Origin: an uncultured Pelagibacteraceae bacterium | GTDB lineage: Bacteria; Pseudomonadota; Alphaproteobacteria; Pelagibacterales; Pelagibacteraceae | Assembly: GCA_902556905.1 (NCBI GenBank) | Contig: CACDYK010000005.1 | Span: 1-64,000 of the forward strand | Reading direction: 5' to 3' | Length of the DNA stretch: 64,000 nt | Part shown: positions 24,478-33,579 of the stretch, in pieces | Layout of the letters: every line of letters begins with the position of its first letter | How positions within the stretch are numbered: the stretch's first letter is position 1 | Notes under the pieces: generated by a model | Database searches by the model: none | Told to the model about the DNA's origin: nothing | What the model saw: the letters and a program-made list of their open reading frames with translations, nothing else | Position numbers and translations under genes: made by a program

Positions 24478-27336
24478 CTATGCAGCAGTATCTTTATATT
24501 CATCGATTGATGGACATGAACATACTAAATTTTTATCTCCATAAACATTATCAACTCTAGCAACAGGTGGCCAGTATTTAATTTGTTTTAAAAACTCTGA
24601 TGGATAAGCAGCTTCCTCTCTTTCATACTTGTGTTCCCATTTGTTTGCAATTAACTCAACATGAGTATGAGGCGAGTTTTTAATTGGATTATCAGACTTA
24701 TCGTATTCTCCTGATTTAACTTTATCAATTTCTTCTTTTATTTTTTTTAATGTATTACAGAACCTATCTATTTCTTGTAAACCTTCGCTCTCCGTTGGTT
24801 CTATCATCATAGTTCCTGCTACCGGCCATGACATAGTTGGAGCATGAAAACCAAAATCAATTAATCTCTTTGCTATATCTTCTTCAGTAATACCTACTTC
24901 CGATTTTATTTTTCTAATATCAATAATGCATTCATGAGCTACATTACCATTTTTACCTTTGTACAATATCGGGAACGCATCTTTTAGTTTATGAGCTACA
25001 TAATTGGCATTTAAAATCGCAACTTGTGATGCTTTTTTAAGCCCTCCAGAACCCATCATTTTTATATACATCCACGAAATAGATAAAATACTGGAACTTC
25101 CCCATGGTGCTGCAGAAACTGCGCCCATACCTGTTACAGGTCCACAATCTTTAATTACAGAATGATTTGGTAAATAAACTTCCAAATGTCTTTTACATGC
25201 GATAGGTCCCATGCCAGGTCCTCCACCACCGTGAGGTATACAAAATGTTTTGTGCAAATTTATATGACAAACATCAGGACCAAACTTTCCAGGTTTTGCA
25301 ATTCCAACAAGTGCATTAAGATTGGCACCATCCATATAAACTTGTCCACCATTATCGTGAATAAGTTCACAAATTTCAGAAATTTTTTCTTCAAAAACTC
25401 CATGTGTAGAAGGATAAGTAACCATTAATGCTGCAAGATTTTCTGAATGAGTTTTTGCTTTTTCTTTAAGATCCTCAATATCAACATTTCCATGTTCATC
25501 ACATTTTATAACTACCACTTTCATGCCTACCATTTGTGCACTAGCTGGGTTTGTTCCATGTGCTGAGCTTGGTATTAGACAAACATTTCTATTCTTATCA
25601 CCATTATTTTCATGAAATTTTTTGATGACCATTAAACCTGCAAACTCTCCTTGAGCCCCAGCATTTGGTTGTAAAGATACTCCAGAAAACCCTGTGATAG
25701 ATCTAAGCCAGTTCTTTAAGTCAGTAAATAAAGTTCTATATCCTTCCATTTGCTCTACAGGAGCAAAAGGATGGGGTTCAGAAAATTCTCTCCATGTAAC
25801 TGGAATCATTTCTGCAACTGCATTTAATTTCATCGTGCAAGAACCTAATGCTATCATAGATCTATTTAGAGCTATATCAGCATCCTCTAATTTTTTGAGA
25901 TACCTAAGCATATCTGTTTCTGAGTGATAACTGTTAAAAACAGGATGAGTTAAATATTCAGATGTTCTTAGCAAATTCTTAGGTAAATTATTTAAATTTT
26001 CATTTAAATTTTCTTTGATTGCTTCTGAACAATTAAAAATTTTTAATAATTGATTAGCTCTATAAACATTTTTTCTTTCATCAAATGCAACTGAAAGCAT
26101 TTCAGAATTAACTTTTCTTATATTTACATTTTGTCGTAGTGCATTTCTAAAAATAGAGTCTGTTTTGTCTAAAGTTTTAATTGTAACAGTATCAAAGAAA
26201 TGGTCTGAATATAGCTCATAACCAGATTGTTTAATCTTATCTGCAAAATTTTTTGCTAATTGAGATGTATTTTCTGCAATTTTTTTTAAACCAGCAGGTC
26301 CATGATAAATTGCATATGCAGCAGACACAATTGCAAGTAAAGCTTGAGCTGTACAGATATTGCTTGTAGCTTTATCTCTTCTTATGTGTTGTTCTCTTGT
26401 TTGAAGAGAAAGTCTGTAAGCTTTATTTCCATGTCTATCAACTGAAACACCTATAATTCGGCCAGGCATAGATCTTTTAAACTCATCTTTTGTTGCAAAG
26501 AAACCCGCGTGTGGACCTCCATATCCCATTGGAATTCCAAATCTTTGTGAACTACCGACTGCAATGTCAGCTCCTAATTCAGCTGGTGTCTTTAATTTAG
26601 CTAACGCTAATAAATCACAAACCAGCACAGCTTTACCATTATTTTTATGAATTTTACTTATAGCTTCGCTTGGATCCTTAATATCTCCCAGAGTTCCAGG
26701 ATACTGCAAAATTCCACATACAATATCTTCATTAATATCACTAGATTCATCTCCTACCACAACTGTAAGACCTAAAGGCTCCGCTCTAGTTTTTATGACA
26801 TCAATAGTTTGTGGATGACAATCTTTTGAAACAAAAACAATATTAGAATCATTTTTACAAATTCTATAGCTCAAGCCTACAGCTTCTGCTGCAGCTGTTC
26901 CTTCATCTAATAGAGAGGCATTTGCAATATCTAAACCTGTAAAATCAATTATCATTTGTTGAAAATTTAAAAGCATTTCCAATCTTCCTTGAGCAACCTC
27001 TGGCTGATAAGGAGTATAAGCTGTATACCATCCAGGATTTTCTAAAATATTTCTTAAAATTACGTAAGGGGTATAAGTACCATAATATCCCATTCCAATA
27101 AAATTTGAATAAATTCTATTTTGTTTTGAAATAACTTTTAACTTTCTCAAAGCTTCATATTCAGAATTTGGTTCGCCAATTCCAAGATCTTCTTTTAGTA
27201 AGATTTTTTCAGGAACAGTTTTTGAGATTAAATCATCCAAACTATCAAAACCAAGCTCATTCAACATTATTTGTTGATCAGCTTCTGATGGACCAATATG
27301 TCTTTTAATAAAATCTTTTTGAGAACTTTTAAGCAT
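24478..27336 (-). CDS. gcvP: glycine dehydrogenase (decarboxylating), P protein
   Basis: PLP-dependent P protein of the glycine cleavage system; decarboxylates glycine and hands the aminomethyl group to GcvH. I start at ATG 27336 (952 residues), preceded by AAGGAG, rather than a TTG 24 bases earlier that would overlap gcvH. The N- and C-terminal halves are the usual tandem fold-type I domains. LHKTFCIPHGGGGPG carries the PLP lysine at residue 696. It is a single-chain P protein, as in E. coli and mitochondria, and last of gcvT-gcvH-gcvP. Confidence 0.96.
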   Translation of the reverse strand: MLKSSQKDFIKRHIGPSEADQQIMLNELGFDSLDDLISKTVPEKILLKEDLGIGEPNSEYEALRKLKVISKQNRIYSNFIGMGYYGTYTPYVILRNILENPGWYTAYTPYQPEVAQGRLEMLLNFQQMIIDFTGLDIANASLLDEGTAAAEAVGLSYRICKNDSNIVFVSKDCHPQTIDVIKTRAEPLGLTVVVGDESSDINEDIVCGILQYPGTLGDIKDPSEAISKIHKNNGKAVLVCDLLALAKLKTPAELGADIAVGSSQRFGIPMGYGGPHAGFFATKDEFKRSMPGRIIGVSVDRHGNKAYRLSLQTREQHIRRDKATSNICTAQALLAIVSAAYAIYHGPAGLKKIAENTSQLAKNFADKIKQSGYELYSDHFFDTVTIKTLDKTDSIFRNALRQNVNIRKVNSEMLSVAFDERKNVYRANQLLKIFNCSEAIKENLNENLNNLPKNLLRTSEYLTHPVFNSYHSETDMLRYLKKLEDADIALNRSMIALGSCTMKLNAVAEMIPVTWREFSEPHPFAPVEQMEGYRTLFTDLKNWLRSITGFSGVSLQPNAGAQGEFAGLMVIKKFHENNGDKNRNVCLIPSSAHGTNPASAQMVGMKVVVIKCDEHGNVDIEDLKEKAKTHSENLAALMVTYPSTHGVFEEKISEICELIHDNGGQVYMDGANLNALVGIAKPGKFGPDVCHINLHKTFCIPHGGGGPGMGPIACKRHLEVYLPNHSVIKDCGPVTGMGAVSAAPWGSSSILSISWMYIKMMGSGGLKKASQVAILNANYVAHKLKDAFPILYKGKNGNVAHECIIDIRKIKSEVGITEEDIAKRLIDFGFHAPTMSWPVAGTMMIEPTESEGLQEIDRFCNTLKKIKEEIDKVKSGEYDKSDNPIKNSPHTHVELIANKWEHKYEREEAAYPSEFLKQIKYWPPVARVDNVYGDKNLVCSCPSIDEYKDTAA

Positions 27337-27337
27337 T

Positions 27338-27718
27338 TTATTTTCCACTCTCCTTTGCAAATTTATCGTATTCTTCTTTATTCATCAAACTATCCAACTC
27401 ACTACTATCTTTTATTTTTAATTTAAAAAACCAAGCTTCGTTTTCTGGGTCTGAGTTTATCTTCCCTGGATCATCAACAATCGACTGATTATTTTCCATT
27501 ACTTCACCTGAAATAGGTGTATAAACATCACTTGCAGCTTTAGTAGACTCTACTACCCCTGCATTACCATCTTTTTCAACAGATGAACCCACATCTGGTA
27601 ATTCAACAAAAACTATATCTCCGAGCATTTCTGTTGCATGTTGCGTGATACCTATTGTGCCCACATCTCCCTCTACTTTAATCCACTCGTGTTCTTTAGA
27701 ATATTTAACGTCACTCAT
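27338..27718 (-). CDS. gcvH: glycine cleavage system H protein
   Basis: Lipoyl carrier that shuttles the aminomethyl intermediate between P and T proteins. The 126 residues match the family. The lipoyl-lysine site is Lys60 in [13 protein letters not shown]; the surrounding beta-barrel motifs [18 protein letters not shown] and [14 protein letters not shown] are standard. The ATG overlaps the gcvT stop by one base, and gcvP follows after one base. Confidence 0.97.
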   Translation of the reverse strand: MSDVKYSKEHEWIKVEGDVGTIGITQHATEMLGDIVFVELPDVGSSVEKDGNAGVVESTKAASDVYTPISGEVMENNQSIVDDPGKINSDPENEAWFFKLKIKDSSELDSLMNKEEYDKFAKESGK

Positions 27719-28821
27719 TAGTTTACTCCTTTCACATAACTTTTTTTATAAAATGGTAATCCACAGATATTTGCAGGATATTTTTTTCCTCTTACTTCCA
27801 ATAAAATTTTTGTTTCTTTTTTTGAAAATTCTTGATCAATAAAACCCATTGCTATTGGTCCATTAACACTTGGTCCGAATGTGCCACTAGTTACTTCCCC
27901 AATCACCTTTTCATTTTCATTATAAATTATAGTCTTTTCTCTGGCAATTAGTCTTCCCTCTGGTTTGATGCCAACTCTAATTTTTTTAGCACCATCTTTA
28001 ATTTGGTTTAAAACATTTTCAGAACCAATAAAACCACCACTATTCAGTCTCTCTTTAGAAATTGCCCATTTAAGATTTGCCTCGATAGGTGTTGTTTCAG
28101 TGCTAAGTTCGTGACCATACAGGCAAAGACCAGCTTCAAGTCTCAATGTATCTCTTGCTCCAAGACCAATTAATTTAGCACCATTATCTAATAATTCTTT
28201 TGTGAATACCTCAGCTAATTCATTAGAAATTGAAACCTCAAATCCATCTTCACCAGTATAACCAGATCTTGTTACGTATAATTTTTGATCTTTATATGGA
28301 AACCAATTGCCTGACATAAAGTTTAAATCAGTGACAGATTTTAGAATTTGATTTAAAATTTCAACAGACTTAGGTCCTTGAATAGCTATTAACGATCTTT
28401 GGTCATCCAAAACCATTTTATATTTATCTTTTAATAGGCTAGATAAAATTTTTAAATCATTATCTTTACACGCTGCATTTAAAATTATTAAAAATCCCTC
28501 TTTTAATTTAGTGATAATTAAATCATCATAGATGCCAGCTTTATCATTCATTAAAAAACTATATTTTGATGAATTAATTTTTAAATTTTTTAAATCTAGT
28601 GGAAAAATCTCCTCTAAATCATTAATCAAATTATCATCACCATAAATAAATAGTTGCCCCATATGTGATACATCAAAAATTCCAGAATTTGATCTTGTAA
28701 ATTTATGTTCTTCAATAATTCCTAAGCTATACTGAATCGGCATTTCATAACCAGCAAACTCAACGAACTTAGCTTTGTTTTCTTGATGAAGTTTATTTAA
28801 AGATGTTTTTTTTATTTCCAT
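27718..28821 (-). CDS. gcvT: glycine cleavage system T protein (aminomethyltransferase)
   Basis: Tetrahydrofolate-dependent aminomethyltransferase releasing ammonia and methylene-THF. At 367 residues it has the normal length. Recognisable parts are [30 protein letters not shown] and [12 protein letters not shown], including the folate-site Asp-Glu pair. It is the first gene of the operon. Its ATG lies directly at the 3' foot of the tandem glycine riboswitch; the start codon can pair with the 5' arm of the second P1 helix (28894-28905). Confidence 0.96.
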   Translation of the reverse strand: MEIKKTSLNKLHQENKAKFVEFAGYEMPIQYSLGIIEEHKFTRSNSGIFDVSHMGQLFIYGDDNLINDLEEIFPLDLKNLKINSSKYSFLMNDKAGIYDDLIITKLKEGFLIILNAACKDNDLKILSSLLKDKYKMVLDDQRSLIAIQGPKSVEILNQILKSVTDLNFMSGNWFPYKDQKLYVTRSGYTGEDGFEVSISNELAEVFTKELLDNGAKLIGLGARDTLRLEAGLCLYGHELSTETTPIEANLKWAISKERLNSGGFIGSENVLNQIKDGAKKIRVGIKPEGRLIAREKTIIYNENEKVIGEVTSGTFGPSVNGPIAMGFIDQEFSKKETKILLEVRGKKYPANICGLPFYKKSYVKGVN

Positions 28822-28980
28822 ATTAACTCTTTGTACCCATCTGTATATTTGCCTGAGAGTTTTGCTCCTTCGGCGAGAATTTAATCTCTTTCCAGAGTTA
28901 ATATGTTACGGTCCTTTTTACCTGAGAGTTTCCTGGGCGGTTGCTCCTTCGGTGCTACAAAATTAATAGTCTCTCCCGTT
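28822..28980 (-). promoter_or_regulatory. tandem glycine riboswitch controlling gcvTHP
   Basis: Read on the minus strand there are two glycine aptamers. Aptamer 1 (about 28979-28909) contains GGGAGAGA, GCACCGAAGGAGCAA and CTCTCAGGTAAAAAGGACCG. Aptamer 2 (about 28905-28819) contains CGCCGAAGGAGCAA and CTCTCAGGCAAAT. These are the conserved cores of the family. The 12-base arms of the second P1 (28894-28905 and 28819-28830) are perfectly complementary, and the downstream arm ends with the gcvT ATG. No intrinsic terminator separates aptamer and gene, which favours translational control. Confidence 0.95.
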
Positions 28981-29011
28981 AATAAGTAACTTATCAATTA
29001 TTTTAGAATCG

Positions 29012-29890
29012 TCAATGAGAAATACTTTTTTTATTCTTAGATAGCAATGAATAAAACTGTATTAAAACAGCAAAAAGAATTATTGCTCCTCCAATTAATC
29101 CATACATTGAAGGTCTTTCACTTATAAATACGAAAGCCCATATAGGACCAAGAACAGACTCTGATAACATAATTATTCCAACCATAGCAGAAGGTGTTGT
29201 TCTTGCACCTGTGGTAATGAAAATAAAACCTAAACCAATTTGAAAAAAGCCAGCTAAAAAACCTAAAAAAATATCATGCGGGGAAATCATAATCTTTGTT
29301 GATAAAATATAACCAACAAAACAACAACTTATTCCAGCAATAAATTGTGCTGGAACCATATCAACTGTTGGGAATTTTCTAACAATAATTATTAAAATTG
29401 CAAAAGTAATTGGCATTGAAAAAGCTGCTAAATTTCCAGATAATTCTCCAGGAGTTAATGAATTACCAACCATTAATAATACTCCTGTCATAGCAAGAAT
29501 AATTGAGGTTAGAGTAATTGCAGAAATTCTTTCTTTTAAAAAAAAATATCCTAATATAGCTAGAAATAAAATTTGAAGAGATATAATAAAATTCGTATTA
29601 GCAACTGTTGTGTTATACATTGCAAAAACATAACCACAGAAACCAAAAGATAAAATAATTCCACCTATAAAACCTGGTAATCCTGATTCTTTAAATGCTT
29701 TAAATGTTTTTTCTCTGTAACTAATGATTAAGAAAGCTAAGACTGTTAATGAAAAAAATAAAGATCTCCAAAATAATATTTGCCATAAGGTTGATCCTTC
29801 AAAAGATTTTACAATTAACCCACCAAAACTTAAACAACACGCCCCAAGAAACACCAATAAAGGTCCAGGGATTTTTGTGATTATGTTCAT
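29012..29890 (-). CDS. EamA/DMT-family transporter downstream of pxpBC
   Basis: A 292-residue transporter with about ten hydrophobic segments in two EamA repeats (the first at PGPLLVFLGACCLSFGGLIV, the second around NLAAFSMPITFAILIIIVRKF). Its start overlaps the pxpC stop by one base, so it is expressed with the 5-oxoprolinase subunits. Transport of oxoproline or glutamate-related compounds is possible from position, but unproven. The glycine riboswitch region begins about 30 bases after its stop. Confidence 0.9.
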   Translation of the reverse strand: MNIITKIPGPLLVFLGACCLSFGGLIVKSFEGSTLWQILFWRSLFFSLTVLAFLIISYREKTFKAFKESGLPGFIGGIILSFGFCGYVFAMYNTTVANTNFIISLQILFLAILGYFFLKERISAITLTSIILAMTGVLLMVGNSLTPGELSGNLAAFSMPITFAILIIIVRKFPTVDMVPAQFIAGISCCFVGYILSTKIMISPHDIFLGFLAGFFQIGLGFIFITTGARTTPSAMVGIIMLSESVLGPIWAFVFISERPSMYGLIGGAIILFAVLIQFYSLLSKNKKSISH

Positions 29891-30834
29891 TAAATTTGAG
29901 AAAGTAAATTCTGAGTTTCCATCTCATATAATTTAAATAAAGTTTCTGCATCTGATAATTCAATTTCTTTAAACTTTATTTTCGATCCTGGTGATATTTG
30001 AACTAATCTATCGTAATCAACACTAGCGACGACTGCAATTTTTGGGTACCCCCCTATTGTTCCATGATCTGATAGCATTATAATAGGATTGCCATCTGCT
30101 GGAACTTGAATAACCCCTTTCAATAAACCTTCAGATTTAATGTTAGTATTTACAATATTTTCTATTTTTGGACCTTCTAATCTCATACCCATCCTGTCAG
30201 ACAGTTTAGAGACTGTAAATTCTTTTTCTAAGAAATCTTTTTTTCCTTTCTCTGAAAAATAGTCAAAGTTAGTTCCTTTCATTATTCTAATATTTTCTAT
30301 TTTTGAATTTAGATAATCAATTTTTTTTTTATTGATATTTTCATTTAATTTAGAAATTTTAATTTCTTGCTCACTTTCTAATTTTTTTCCCTCATTAGAA
30401 CCAATATTTGCTTTAGTATTAATTGAGCAACTACCCCATTGTAATTTTAGATCAAATGTGCCTGAAATTGCTAAATAACCATAAACAGATTTATTTGTTG
30501 ATAGAATATTAATCTCATCCTCATTTTCTAATTGATAAGTTTCATAACAATTTCCATCAAATTCCTTATCTTGTTGTTTTAATTTAAATACAACATCACC
30601 AGTAATGACAATATTAATCTTATCTCCATAAAATTTTAATAGTGGCCCCTGATATGCAAACTCAATGACAGGTGAATCTAATTTATTACCTGCTAACTTA
30701 TTAGCTAATAAATAATTTCTATTGTCCATTGCTCCACTAAATGGAATGCCTATATGATATAAATTATTTCTTCCTTTGTCTTGAAAGGTTGTATTTACTC
30801 CAGCCCTTAATATTTTAAAAAAATTATTACTCAT
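29890..30834 (-). CDS. pxpC: 5-oxoprolinase subunit PxpC (biotin-dependent carboxyltransferase-like, KipA family)
   Basis: One of the three subunits of the prokaryotic ATP-dependent 5-oxoprolinase that opens 5-oxoproline to glutamate. The 314 residues show family features: RAGVNTTFQDKGR at the N-terminus, GIPFSGAMDNRNYLLAN, and the C-terminal ADGNPIIMLSDHGTIGGYPKIAVV. It overlaps pxpB by eight bases and the transporter gene by one. With PxpB and PxpA nearby, the assignment is strong. Confidence 0.92.
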   Translation of the reverse strand: MSNNFFKILRAGVNTTFQDKGRNNLYHIGIPFSGAMDNRNYLLANKLAGNKLDSPVIEFAYQGPLLKFYGDKINIVITGDVVFKLKQQDKEFDGNCYETYQLENEDEINILSTNKSVYGYLAISGTFDLKLQWGSCSINTKANIGSNEGKKLESEQEIKISKLNENINKKKIDYLNSKIENIRIMKGTNFDYFSEKGKKDFLEKEFTVSKLSDRMGMRLEGPKIENIVNTNIKSEGLLKGVIQVPADGNPIIMLSDHGTIGGYPKIAVVASVDYDRLVQISPGSKIKFKEIELSDAETLFKLYEMETQNLLSQI

Positions 30835-31501
30835 TATAATTTTTATATTCCTCTAATGAAATCTGCTTAAATTTAACTGTGTCCCCTGGATTAACTAAAT
30901 TTGGTTCTTCTTCCTTAGAACTCTGAAATACTTCTAGTGGAGTATTGCCAATTATGTTCCAACCGCCAGGACTTTCAAATGTATAAATATTAGCAAACTG
31001 CTCAGTCATGCCGACAGATCCTTTTGGAACTTTTACTCTTGGAGTTTCCAAACGTTGAGCTCTCATTTTTTCACTTAAATCACCTAAAAAAGGCATTCCA
31101 GCTATAAAACCTGTCATGTAACAAAAGAATTCTTGATTAAAAAAATTTTCTAAAATTTCATCTTTATTTAGGTTTAATTTTTTTTCTAATCTTTCGATAT
31201 CTAAAGAGAAAGATGCATCACAACAAACTGGGATTTCTAAATTTTTATTAATTATCTTTTGTGTCTCACTCTCACTAAGTTTTTCAATTTCATTTTTAAT
31301 TTCCTTAAAATTTGTCACTTTAAGATCAAATGAAATTATTAATTTATTATAAGAAGGAGTAAGATTATTAATTCCTCTAATATTTTTTTCTCTAATACTA
31401 TTAAAATACTTAATTACTTCAGAGTTAATTTGTTTATTAACCTCGGTTCCAAAATCACAATAAAGAGCTGCGTCACCAAGATTTGATATATTTTTTATCA
31501 T
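30827..31501 (-). CDS. pxpB: 5-oxoprolinase subunit PxpB (KipI family)
   Basis: A 224-residue KipI/PxpB homologue. Hallmarks are the N-terminal LGDAALYCDFG, CCDASFSLDIE in the middle, and FCYMTGFIAGMPFLGDL followed by RLETPRVKVPKGSVG. It partners with PxpC as in B. subtilis ycsF-kipIA. It heads the minus-strand set and is back-to-back with pxpA, with fewer than 30 bases between the two starts. Confidence 0.93.
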   Translation of the reverse strand: MIKNISNLGDAALYCDFGTEVNKQINSEVIKYFNSIREKNIRGINNLTPSYNKLIISFDLKVTNFKEIKNEIEKLSESETQKIINKNLEIPVCCDASFSLDIERLEKKLNLNKDEILENFFNQEFFCYMTGFIAGMPFLGDLSEKMRAQRLETPRVKVPKGSVGMTEQFANIYTFESPGGWNIIGNTPLEVFQSSKEEEPNLVNPGDTVKFKQISLEEYKNYNE

Positions 31502-31529
31502 GCCATGTTATACTTCAACAATGGAGACT

Positions 31530-32303
31530 ATGGAAATTAATATAAATTGTGATTTAGGTGAAAAATCTAAACATCATTCAAACAAGTATGATCCAGATTT
31601 ACTTGAAATAGTAAATTCAGCTAATGTTGCTTGTGGATATCATGCTGGTGATGTTTCAACAATGCATGATGTAGTTCAAATTTCAAAAAAAAACGGTGTG
31701 AGTATTGGTGCTCACCCATCTTTTAATGATCCTAAAAATTTTGGAAGAGAAAGAATGTATTTGACTAGTTCTGAAGTTAAAAAATTAATTTATGATCAGT
31801 ATGATATTTTACAAAACATTTCAATTCAACATGGTCAAAATGTAACTCACATGAAGCCACACGGAGCACTTAACAATATGGCTTGTGAGGATATTGAGCT
31901 AGCAACAACATTAGCTAATGCTATAAATGAAATTAGTAAAGATTTAATATATTTAGTTCCAACAGGATCAAAAATGGAGGAAGCTGCAAAAAAGCTTAAT
32001 ATGAAAATTGCATGTGAAATTTTTGCTGATAGAAATTATGAGGATGATGGTAATTTAGTCTCAAGAAAAAAACCTCATGCACTAATTACTGATCCAGAAG
32101 AAGCAAAAAAACATGTTTTAACTATGGTTAAAAATCAGTCACTTAATTGTCACAGTGGAAAGCAAATATCTTGTGAAATAGACTCTGTATGCATACATGG
32201 TGATAATGAAAGTTCGTTATCAACAGCAAAATCAATAAGAGAAAATTTAATAGAAAATGGACTTAAATTAAAACCATTAAACCAAATGAGGAAATTTATA
32301 TGA
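31530..32303 (+). CDS. pxpA: 5-oxoprolinase subunit PxpA (LamB/YcsF family)
   Basis: Third 5-oxoprolinase subunit. The family opening INCDLGE and the NVACGYHAGD segment are intact, as are GAHPSFND, HMKPHGALNN and CIHGD. The frame is open from 31500, but family members begin two to four residues before the LNCDLGE-like strand, so I place the start at ATG 31530 (257 residues); ATG 31521 is an alternative. It is divergent from pxpB and followed, with a 4-base overlap, by a TPR protein gene. Confidence 0.93.
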   Translation: MEININCDLGEKSKHHSNKYDPDLLEIVNSANVACGYHAGDVSTMHDVVQISKKNGVSIGAHPSFNDPKNFGRERMYLTSSEVKKLIYDQYDILQNISIQHGQNVTHMKPHGALNNMACEDIELATTLANAINEISKDLIYLVPTGSKMEEAAKKLNMKIACEIFADRNYEDDGNLVSRKKPHALITDPEEAKKHVLTMVKNQSLNCHSGKQISCEIDSVCIHGDNESSLSTAKSIRENLIENGLKLKPLNQMRKFI

Positions 32304-32788
32304 TTATTAAAAAAACTTTTTTTTCAATTATAATGTTAATTTTGTTATCAACTAATTTGTACTCTGCAGGTACCGATAGTACTAGTAAAGTAAAGTCTGA
32401 TTATGCCAAAGCTGTGACCATAATTAAAGCTGCTAAAAAATATGAAAAAAAAGGTAAATTAGAAAAAGCAAAAAAAAGATATGAAAAAGCTCAAGCTTTA
32501 CTTATTAAATCAAATAAGAAAAAACCACTTCAAGCTGACACTTTAAACTATCTTGGTTTTACAACTAGAAAATTAGGAGATTATGAGAATGGTGAAAAAT
32601 ATTATCTTTTAGGGTTAGAAATTAATCCAAATCATATTGGAATTAATGAATATTTAGGTGAACTATATGTTGCAACTAATAGATTAGATTTAGCTAAAGA
32701 AAGATTAAAAATATTAGAAAGCTGTAGTTGCGAAGAGTATAATGAATTAAAAGAAATTATTGAAGGTACAAAAAAATCTAAATATTAA
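32300..32788 (+). CDS. secreted TPR-repeat protein
   Basis: A 162-residue protein with a signal peptide (hydrophobic to about residue 22, LYSAG) and at least two tetratricopeptide units (ADTLNYLGFTTRKLGDYENGEKYYLLGLEINPNH, followed by a second). A Lys-rich helical stretch (KKYEKKGKLEKAKKRYEKAQ) precedes them. TPR proteins mediate protein contacts in the periplasm. It overlaps pxpA by four bases, and the putative cyclase follows after five bases. A role in oxoproline metabolism is only positional. Confidence 0.85.
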   Translation: MIIKKTFFSIIMLILLSTNLYSAGTDSTSKVKSDYAKAVTIIKAAKKYEKKGKLEKAKKRYEKAQALLIKSNKKKPLQADTLNYLGFTTRKLGDYENGEKYYLLGLEINPNHIGINEYLGELYVATNRLDLAKERLKILESCSCEEYNELKEIIEGTKKSKY

Positions 32789-32793
32789 TCTTT

Positions 32794-33579
32794 ATGCTTG
32801 ATATTCAAGACCCGATTGAAGCGCGAAAAGCCATAAGAGAAAATAAATATACCGAACAAACAGCAGGATCTGCAAATAAATATGTTCAAGGGAATCTTTG
32901 TATTCTTCCAAGCAAGTACGCTATGGATTTTGCATCTTTTTGCCAAAAAAATCCAAAACCTTGTCCACTGATTGGTTTTGGAACTAAAGGAGATCCTTCA
33001 TTAAAAGATTTGGGAGATATAGATATTAGAACTGATGTGCCTCAATATAGAATTTGGGAAAAAGGAAAAATTATTGATGAACCATTTGATATTAAAAAAT
33101 ATTGGAATGATGATTTAACAACATTCGTTCTTGGTTGTTCTATGTCTTTTGAATTACCTTTGATTGAAGCAGGAATTCCAATACAACACATTGAAAATAA
33201 TACTATTGTTCCAATGTACCAGACATCAATTGATTGTGAGCCTGCAGGGCAGTTTTCGGGAAAACTTGTTGTATCCATGAGACCATTAAATGCAAAAGAT
33301 GCTATTAGATCAATTCAAATTAGCTCAAGGTTTCCAGCTGTTCATGGAGCTCCTGTCCACTTAGGAGACCCAGCTGAAATTGGAATAAAAGATATAATGA
33401 ACCCTGAGTATGGAGATGCTCCAAGAGCATTTCAAAATAACGAAATTCCAGTTTTTTGGGCATGTGGAGTAACTCCACAATCAGTTTTAGAAAATTCAAA
33501 ACCTGATTTTTGTATAACCCATAGTCCAGGAAAAATGCTTATTACTGATAAATTAAATAACGATTTAGCTGCGCTATAA
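32794..33579 (+). CDS. YcsI/DUF1445 family protein (putative hydro-lyase; D-glutamate cyclase-like)
   Basis: A 261-residue protein of the DUF1445 (YcsI) family, annotated as putative hydro-lyase and homologous to the cyclase domain of mitochondrial DGLUCY, which converts D-glutamate to 5-oxo-D-proline. Family segments include GNLCILPSKYAMDF near residue 30, FVLGCSMSFELPLIEAG and the C-terminal CGVTPQ. The same family sits with kipI, kipA and ycsF in B. subtilis. Here it lies beside pxpA, so D-glutamate to 5-oxoproline to L-glutamate is a reasonable pathway proposal. Confidence 0.9.
   Translation: MLDIQDPIEARKAIRENKYTEQTAGSANKYVQGNLCILPSKYAMDFASFCQKNPKPCPLIGFGTKGDPSLKDLGDIDIRTDVPQYRIWEKGKIIDEPFDIKKYWNDDLTTFVLGCSMSFELPLIEAGIPIQHIENNTIVPMYQTSIDCEPAGQFSGKLVVSMRPLNAKDAIRSIQISSRFPAVHGAPVHLGDPAEIGIKDIMNPEYGDAPRAFQNNEIPVFWACGVTPQSVLENSKPDFCITHSPGKMLITDKLNNDLAAL

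Noticed and set aside
27337..27360. Upstream TTG start for gcvP at 27360
   Set aside because: It would overlap gcvH and use the ribosome-binding AAGGAG as coding sequence; ATG 27336 is better placed.
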